Source of the DNA: Streptomyces flaveus
GTDB taxonomy: Bacteria > Actinomycetota > Actinomycetes > Streptomycetales > Streptomycetaceae
Reading direction: 5' to 3'
NCBI RefSeq assembly: GCF_014647675.1
Contig: NZ_BMPQ01000027.1
Coordinates: 54,693-118,692 of the forward strand
DNA: 64,000 bases
This document shows, one piece after another, positions 59,436 to 64,000 of the stretch (the first letter of the stretch is position 1; every line of letters begins with the position of its first letter). The notes beneath the pieces are model-generated. The model was not told the origin of the DNA. It did not search any database and worked only from the letters and a program-made list of their open reading frames with translations. A program made the position numbers and the translations under genes.

Positions 59436-60458
59436 ATGCTCGGCCACCAGCAGATCGCCGCCGCGACGCGCATCGGCATGCTCACGCGCGAGCGCGACAC
59501 CGCCACGGCCTGCGCCCAGGCCTTGCAGGAACTCGGCCGGGCCCTTCCCTTCGACGCCGCGTCCCTGCTCGGGATCGACCCGGTCTCCGGGGCGCACGTG
59601 CAGATCGCCGGTATCGGCTACCCCGCCGCGGCCTCGCAGTCCTTGGCCGCCGAGTTCGTCTCGACCCCGTGGTACGCCAACGTCGTACGGCAGGAGCTGC
59701 CGCGCTCCATCTCCGAGGACGCCGACGATCCCGGACCGCGCTTCAGACATGGCTGGTTCTACGCCGAGCGGGTCCGCCCCGCCGGCTTTCGTGACGGGCT
59801 GACCGGGGCGCTCCGTCACCAGGGGCGCCTCGTCGGCCTGATCCACCTCTCCGCAGAAGGCGCGGACGTCTACGACACCGAAGCGCGACAACTGCTCGCC
59901 TCGATCCTGCCGGCACTGGGCGCCCTCGCCGACCCCACGGCACACGCCGGTGGCTTCCATGAACTCCCGGCGGGGGCGGCGGCGAACCTCGTCACCCCCG
60001 ACGGCGTCATCGACCTGCCAGGCCGGGCGCCCGCTGGGGCCCTGCACGACGAGGACTTCCGGCGGCTCACGGAGGCGTTCACCCTCTCGCGGGGGCTGCG
60101 GCTGCGCGCGCTGTGGCCGGTCGGGTCCGGATGGTGCCGGGTGGTGCTGCAACGGTGCACGGCGGGTCCGGCGGCACGCGAGGCGGTGCTGGTGTCCGAG
60201 GAGCGCGCCGAACTGCCGTACGGCCTGAGCCCGCGCGAACTCGAAGTGCTCACGCGAGCCGCCCGGGGCCAGACCAACCAGGCCATCGCGCAGGCCCTGT
60301 TCCTGTCGCCACGCACGGTGCACAGCCACATCGAGCACCTGCTGCGCAAGACCGGCTGCTGCTCCCGCGCCGAGGCAACGGCGCTCGCCGTGCGTGACGG
60401 TGTGCTGCGGCCCGCGCCCGAGGACCTCGAGTACTTCGTGGAGAGGGAACCCAGATGA
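59436..60458 (+). CDS. LuxR-family regulator with GAF-like N-domain
   Basis: A 340-residue regulator starting at ATG 59436 (GGGAGG upstream). The N-terminal 200 residues resemble a GAF-type sensor (ALPFDAASLLGIDPVSGAHVQI). The C-terminal HTH begins LSPRELEVLTRAARGQTNQAIAQALFLSPRTVHSHIEHLLRK. No receiver domain is present, so it is not a response regulator. It is divergent from the binding-protein operon across 249 bases and coupled to the monooxygenase gene by an ATGA overlap, so it probably controls both. Confidence 0.9.
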   Translation: MLGHQQIAAATRIGMLTRERDTATACAQALQELGRALPFDAASLLGIDPVSGAHVQIAGIGYPAAASQSLAAEFVSTPWYANVVRQELPRSISEDADDPGPRFRHGWFYAERVRPAGFRDGLTGALRHQGRLVGLIHLSAEGADVYDTEARQLLASILPALGALADPTAHAGGFHELPAGAAANLVTPDGVIDLPGRAPAGALHDEDFRRLTEAFTLSRGLRLRALWPVGSGWCRVVLQRCTAGPAAREAVLVSEERAELPYGLSPRELEVLTRAARGQTNQAIAQALFLSPRTVHSHIEHLLRKTGCCSRAEATALAVRDGVLRPAPEDLEYFVEREPR

Positions 60459-61408
60459 CACCCCCCGTGACCACCACACCCTGCATGCTGCTCGTCCTCA
60501 GCGAGAACTGGACCCTGACCGGCGGTCGCGCCGACCTGCCCAAGGCGGTCCGGTGGGCCCGCGAGGCCGAGGACGCGGGCTTTGACGCGGTGATGGTCAG
60601 CGAACACATCGTGCTCGGCCCCGACGCGGGTGCCGACGGCATCATGGGCAACCCCCGCGACTACGCACTCCCGGGCAACCAGGACCCGTACACCCCCTGG
60701 CCCAACTCGCTGCTCCTGCTCGCCGCCATCGCCTCCGTCACCGAACGCCTGCGGCTGGCCGCCGCGGCCGTCCTCGCCCCGCTGCGCCATCCGCTGCTCA
60801 TGGCACGGGAGTTGGGCACCCTCGACCTGATCAGCGAGGGACGGCTGCTGGTGCAGCCCACGGTCAGCTGGAGCAGGGACGAGTACGACGCCCTGGGAGT
60901 CCCCTTCGGCAGGCGGGGGCGGCTGCTCGACGAGCACCTGGAGGTCTGGGCGAAGGCATGGGGACCGTCCCCGATCTCGCACGACAGCGAGCACTACCCG
61001 TTCCGGGACGTCTACTTCGAGCCCAAGGCGTACCGGCCGGAGGGCCCGCGGCTGTGGTTCGGCGGACAGCGCCTGCACGGCCCCGTCCTGCGCAGGCTCG
61101 TCCGGTACGGCCACGGCTTCCACCCACTGGGCAGGCCCACACCGCAGGACATGCAACTCCTCAAGGACGCCATGACGGCGGCCGACCGGGACGTCACCGA
61201 CCTGGAGATGATCGGCGGTACGCAGGCCGTCTTCCCCGACGACCGTTCCACGGCGGATATCGGTGCGGCGTTGGCATCGATCCCGGAACAGCTGGCACAG
61301 GGCTTCACGACCTTCTGCATCAAGCCGAACCAGTTCATCGACGACCCGGACGGGGTCGGGGCGTTCTGCCATGACGTGATGCGCCGGGTGGCAGCGCTGA
61401 CCGCGTAG
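60455..61408 (+). CDS. Luciferase-like (LLM) flavin/F420-dependent monooxygenase
   Basis: A 317-residue TIM-barrel oxidoreductase. The start overlaps the LuxR stop. Typical features are AREAEDAGFDAVMVSEHIVLG, SVTERLRLAAAAVLAPLRHPLLMARELGTLDLISEGRL, WSRDEYDALGVPFGRRGRLLDEHLEVW and RLWFGGQ. The family uses FMN or F420 for oxidation of small organic molecules. Paired with its regulator and opposite a CUT2 importer/amidohydrolase operon, it likely takes part in breakdown of the imported compound. Confidence 0.88.
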   Translation: MTPPVTTTPCMLLVLSENWTLTGGRADLPKAVRWAREAEDAGFDAVMVSEHIVLGPDAGADGIMGNPRDYALPGNQDPYTPWPNSLLLLAAIASVTERLRLAAAAVLAPLRHPLLMARELGTLDLISEGRLLVQPTVSWSRDEYDALGVPFGRRGRLLDEHLEVWAKAWGPSPISHDSEHYPFRDVYFEPKAYRPEGPRLWFGGQRLHGPVLRRLVRYGHGFHPLGRPTPQDMQLLKDAMTAADRDVTDLEMIGGTQAVFPDDRSTADIGAALASIPEQLAQGFTTFCIKPNQFIDDPDGVGAFCHDVMRRVAALTA

Positions 61409-61486
61409 TGCAGGCCCTCAGCTGCTTGCCCCGCCCGGCGCCCTGCTCGGAAGGCTTGGTACGTGGCTCGACAGCTCGCCCGTGGG

Positions 61487-61845
61487 ATGGGGTCCTTCTT
61501 CAAGGACTGCGACTGCACCAAGCCGACCCGTTGCCCGCGCCCGTACACGATTCGGTTCAGAGACGCTCTTGGTAACCAGCGTGAAGAGGTCGGTTAGGCA
61601 CGCGGGACGACGCCATCGAGCGCCCTCAAGAAGACGGAGCCGTCCGTTGCCGAGGCCCGCCGGGAACTCGGTCAGCAGGCGGTCGCGGAATACGCGAAGC
61701 AATGGCGGCCCCGGCAACGCCGGATGACGGAGTACTCCTCGCGCTTGAGATCGTAATGACGGTGGGCTGGGGCTTGCGCAATGGTGAAGCCCGGGCGGTG
61801 AACATCAACACGTCGGGGCGGACGACGTCTACCGCTCGGCGAGTT
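61487..61845 (+). pseudogene. Remnant of a phage/ICE-type tyrosine integrase
   Basis: ATG 61487 opens MGSFFKDCDCTKPTRCPRPY, the characteristic zinc-ribbon-like N-terminus of Streptomyces tyrosine integrases, and reaches a TAG at 61595-61597. GTRDDAIER continues in another frame, then SVAEARRELGQQAVAEYAKQ and WRPRQRRMTEYS return to the first. A large internal deletion joins this to LLALEIVMTVGWGLRNGEAR and AVNIN, containing the box I Arg (GLRNGEA); ADDVYR follows in yet another frame. The catalytic His and Tyr regions are gone. It is clear debris of a former integrative element. No matching excisionase, attachment-site repeat or tRNA was seen nearby. Confidence 0.85.
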
Positions 61846-62065
61846 GGGGCCTGGACCAGGTAGGCCGGAAGGGCTGTCGGGCCACGTCGGGTCATCGACG
61901 CGAGAGGGGCGACCGGTATCACGGCGCGATGTTATGCCCTGTGTTAGTCTCATGCGTTTGCGTGGTCGTCGCGGTGGGCGATTCTGCCTGTTCGGTTCCG
62001 CTTGTGTGTGGGCTGTTCCATCCTGCCGAGCCTTCCTCGGTACGTTCCCCTGCGGAAGGCTGTTC
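61846..62065 (+). promoter_or_regulatory. Promoter and leader of the RNA helicase gene
   Basis: About 220 bases separate the integrase debris from the helicase ATG. TTAGTCT near 61943 is a candidate -10, which would leave a leader of about 115 bases containing a small hairpin CCGAG-CCTTC-CTCGG (about 62026-62040). Long structured leaders are common on cold-induced helicase mRNAs; the sequence alone does not prove regulation here. Confidence 0.4.
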
Positions 62066-63490
62066 ATGAAGCATCCCGATGACCCCGATGACTCCGGCAT
62101 CGCTCACGGCGGTCCCGCCAAGCCCGAGGCCACGACCCCGGTACTGCCCCCGGCCGTCTCCTTCGCCGGTCTGGAACTACCGGTGGAGGTGCTGCGGACG
62201 CTGAGCGGACTCGGGGTGCGCGAACCCTTTCCGATCCAGGCCGCCACACTGCCCGATGCCCTTCAGGGACGCGACGTCCTGGGGCAAGGGCGCACCGGAT
62301 CGGGCAAGACGCTCGCCTTCGGCCTGCCGCTGCTGACGCGTACGGCTGGGCGGCGCGCCGAACCGAAGCAGCCCCTCGCTCTGATCCTTGTGCCTACCCG
62401 GGAGCTGGCCCAACAGGTCACCCAGGCGCTGGCGCCGTACGCCGAGGCACTGCGGCTGCGGATGGCCACGGTCGTCGGCGGCATGTCGATCGGCCGGCAG
62501 GTCGCCGCGCTGCGCCAGGGAGTCGAGGTGGTCGTCGCCACCCCCGGACGCCTGCACGATCTGGTCGATCGCAATGCCTGCCGCCTGGGACGGGTAAGGA
62601 TCACCGTGCTGGACGAGGCCGACCAGATGTGCGACTTGGGATTCCTGCCGCAGGTTGTCGACGTGCTCGACCAGGTGCACCCCGACGGTCAGCGGATGCT
62701 GTTCTCGGCCACTCTGGATCGCGACGTCGATCAGCTGGTCCGCCGCTACCTCCACGACCCCGTGGTCCACTCGGTCGACCCGTCCGCGGGCACGGTCTCG
62801 ACGATGGAGCACCACGTTCTGGTCGTCCACGGCCCTGACCGCTACGCCGTCACCACGGAGATCGCCGCCCGCGACGGCCGCGTACTGCTGTTCCTCGACA
62901 CCAAGCACGCCGTCGACCAGCTCACCCGGCATCTGCGGGCCAGCGGGGTGCACGCCGGGGCCCTGCACAGCGGCAAGTCCCAGCCACAGCGCGCACGGAC
63001 CCTGGCGCAGTTCAAGAACGGCCAGATCACCGTTCTGGTGGCGACCAATGTCGCGGCCCGTGGCCTGCACGTCGACGACCTCGATCTCGTGGTCAACGTC
63101 GACCCGCCTACCGACTCCAAGGACTACGTGCACCGGGCCGGCCGCACCGCCCGCGCCGGTGAGTCCGGCAGCGTGGTCACGCTCGTGCTGGCGGGCCAGC
63201 GCCGCGAGACGAGCCGCATGATGGCCGGGGCCGGCATCGAGCCGACCGTTACCAACGTGCGCTCGGGCGAGGCGGAACTGAGCCGGATCACCGGCGCCAA
63301 GGCTCCCTCTGGCACCCCGCTCGACGGTGGGCCCGCCGTCCCCCGACCCAAGAACAGCAACGCTCCCTTCCGCGGCCTCGGCACCAGCAAGGACACCTCC
63401 CGCGGCGCCGGCGGCAAGTCACGAAAGGCTGGCGAGGCCCGCAAGCTCGCCGAGGCCCGCAAGGCCGCCCTCGTGCGTCGCAACGGCTGA
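62066..63490 (+). CDS. DEAD-box ATP-dependent RNA helicase
   Basis: A 474-residue RNA helicase that unwinds structured RNA with ATP. The ATG at 62066 has GGAAGG upstream. Motifs in order: Q-motif region LGVREPFPIQAATLPDALQG, I GRTGSGKT, Ia PTRELAQQ, Ib TPGRL, II DEAD, III SAT, V ARGLHVDDLDLVVN and VI HRAGRTAR. The last 90 residues are a basic, Ala/Lys/Arg-rich tail probably binding RNA. Related to RhlE/DeaD proteins used in ribosome assembly or cold adaptation. Confidence 0.95.
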   Translation: MKHPDDPDDSGIAHGGPAKPEATTPVLPPAVSFAGLELPVEVLRTLSGLGVREPFPIQAATLPDALQGRDVLGQGRTGSGKTLAFGLPLLTRTAGRRAEPKQPLALILVPTRELAQQVTQALAPYAEALRLRMATVVGGMSIGRQVAALRQGVEVVVATPGRLHDLVDRNACRLGRVRITVLDEADQMCDLGFLPQVVDVLDQVHPDGQRMLFSATLDRDVDQLVRRYLHDPVVHSVDPSAGTVSTMEHHVLVVHGPDRYAVTTEIAARDGRVLLFLDTKHAVDQLTRHLRASGVHAGALHSGKSQPQRARTLAQFKNGQITVLVATNVAARGLHVDDLDLVVNVDPPTDSKDYVHRAGRTARAGESGSVVTLVLAGQRRETSRMMAGAGIEPTVTNVRSGEAELSRITGAKAPSGTPLDGGPAVPRPKNSNAPFRGLGTSKDTSRGAGGKSRKAGEARKLAEARKAALVRRNG

Positions 63491-63704
63491 GGGGCACTGC
63501 CCTGGGAGTGAACGTCCTGGCCACGGGATCGACAACCCTCGGCCTGGCCCGAAGCTGTCCTGTGCGCCTCACCTACCAAGCGAACGCCCTCGACCGCGAG
63601 AGGGATACTCGCCGAAACGGAGCAGGATGATGTTGCCGGCGCCCCGCACTGCGCCCGGCATGACAAGCTGTGCTTGCCCACCCCCCCGAACCCAGGAGGT
63701 CACC

Positions 63705-63947
63705 ATGACCGCAGAGCCCGTATCTACGGAAGGTTCGGAGCAGGCTGCCCCGGAGACGTCCCCTCTGGCGCCGGACAGCGACGGCAACTACGACCTCAAG
63801 CGCAAGTTCCGCGAAGCCCTGGCGCGCAAGCGCGGTGCGCAGGCGGACGCGGCCGATGTTGCCGCCAACCCGGATGCGTCGAAGGTGCGTGCGGCGCACG
63901 GCCCGGCTGCGAGCCAGCGGTCGTTCAGGCGTAAGAGTGGCGGCTGA
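63705..63947 (+). CDS. DUF5302-family small protein
   Basis: An 80-residue acidic-then-basic protein of unknown function. ATG 63705 has AGGAGG upstream. A low-complexity Glu/Ser/Ala N-terminus precedes NYDLKRKFREALARKRG and the invariant-looking end AAHGPAASQRSFRRKSGG, which I recognise as DUF5302 of actinobacteria. The gap after the helicase (214 bases) is probably its own promoter region. The remaining 53 bases of the window hold nothing recognisable. Confidence 0.8.
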   Translation: MTAEPVSTEGSEQAAPETSPLAPDSDGNYDLKRKFREALARKRGAQADAADVAANPDASKVRAAHGPAASQRSFRRKSGG

Positions 63948-64000
63948 GTTGTCCCTGTGCGGTCGGCTCGGGGCGCGGTGACGACGTTGCCGTCGTTCCG

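Noticed and set aside
1..64000. CRISPR arrays, tRNA or rRNA genes, replication origin
   Set aside because: No regularly spaced repeats, no cloverleaf-like sequence with a TTCGA arm and no rRNA segments were recognised on reading; a dedicated scan was not possible.

Overview
The window is very GC-rich DNA with gene content, Tat signals, GTG starts and small-ferredoxin/P450 sets typical of a soil actinomycete, most likely a Streptomyces chromosome. No tRNA, rRNA, CRISPR array or intact transposon was seen. Many genes are strain-variable catabolic or secretory functions, and several gene corpses mark an accessory region.

Layout. 1-2.5 kb: start of a SAM methyltransferase, a histidine kinase/LuxR response regulator pair and a broken alpha/beta hydrolase tail. 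2.5-5.1 kb: a possible IS200/IS605 end and a secreted GH29 fucosidase. 5.6-12.4 kb: MFS exporter, ferredoxin reductase, [3Fe-4S] ferredoxin and two tandem paralogous P450s with a wrecked SDR gene between them, divergent from a TetR gene that has two clear dyad operators. 12.6-15 kb: a Pro-rich protein and UDP-glucose 6-dehydrogenase. 15.1-21.1 kb: plant-polysaccharide island (GH43-AbfB, PL9, GH127 with a LamG insertion), all Tat-exported. 21.2-25.6 kb: MscS channel, LPG-synthase-like membrane protein, and an ABC exporter with a textbook SoxR box in its promoter.

25.6-45.3 kb is the most interesting part: a multi-operon catabolic locus. It combines a glutamine-synthetase-like (PuuA-type) gamma-glutamyl ligase, two P450s, two ferredoxins and a reductase, an acetoacetate-decarboxylase-family protein, a homoprotocatechuate-type meta-cleavage set (aldehyde dehydrogenase, extradiol dioxygenase, FAH-family isomerase/decarboxylase), an APC amine permease, PuuC- and PuuD-like enzymes, and a folate one-carbon module (GcvT-like, PurU, FolD). 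Two paralogous TetR genes lie in it. Three promoter regions carry the same dyad, TATCC-N4-GGATA (one copy with a mismatch), placed over the promoter, so the operons look like one regulon. The inferred role is import and breakdown of an aromatic and/or N- or O-methylated amine, with the P450s replacing the missing PuuB oxidase and the folate genes absorbing the released one-carbon unit.

45.3-61.4 kb: a decayed PAS-domain gene, then two ribose-type (CUT2) ABC importers. The first has a Cys-rich binding protein, an amidase and an AraC regulator, followed by a 5'-truncated puuD copy and a MarR gene. The second has a YtcJ-like amidohydrolase, a LuxR regulator and a luciferase-like monooxygenase. 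61.5-64 kb: a pseudogene of a tyrosine integrase, a DEAD-box RNA helicase and a DUF5302 small protein.
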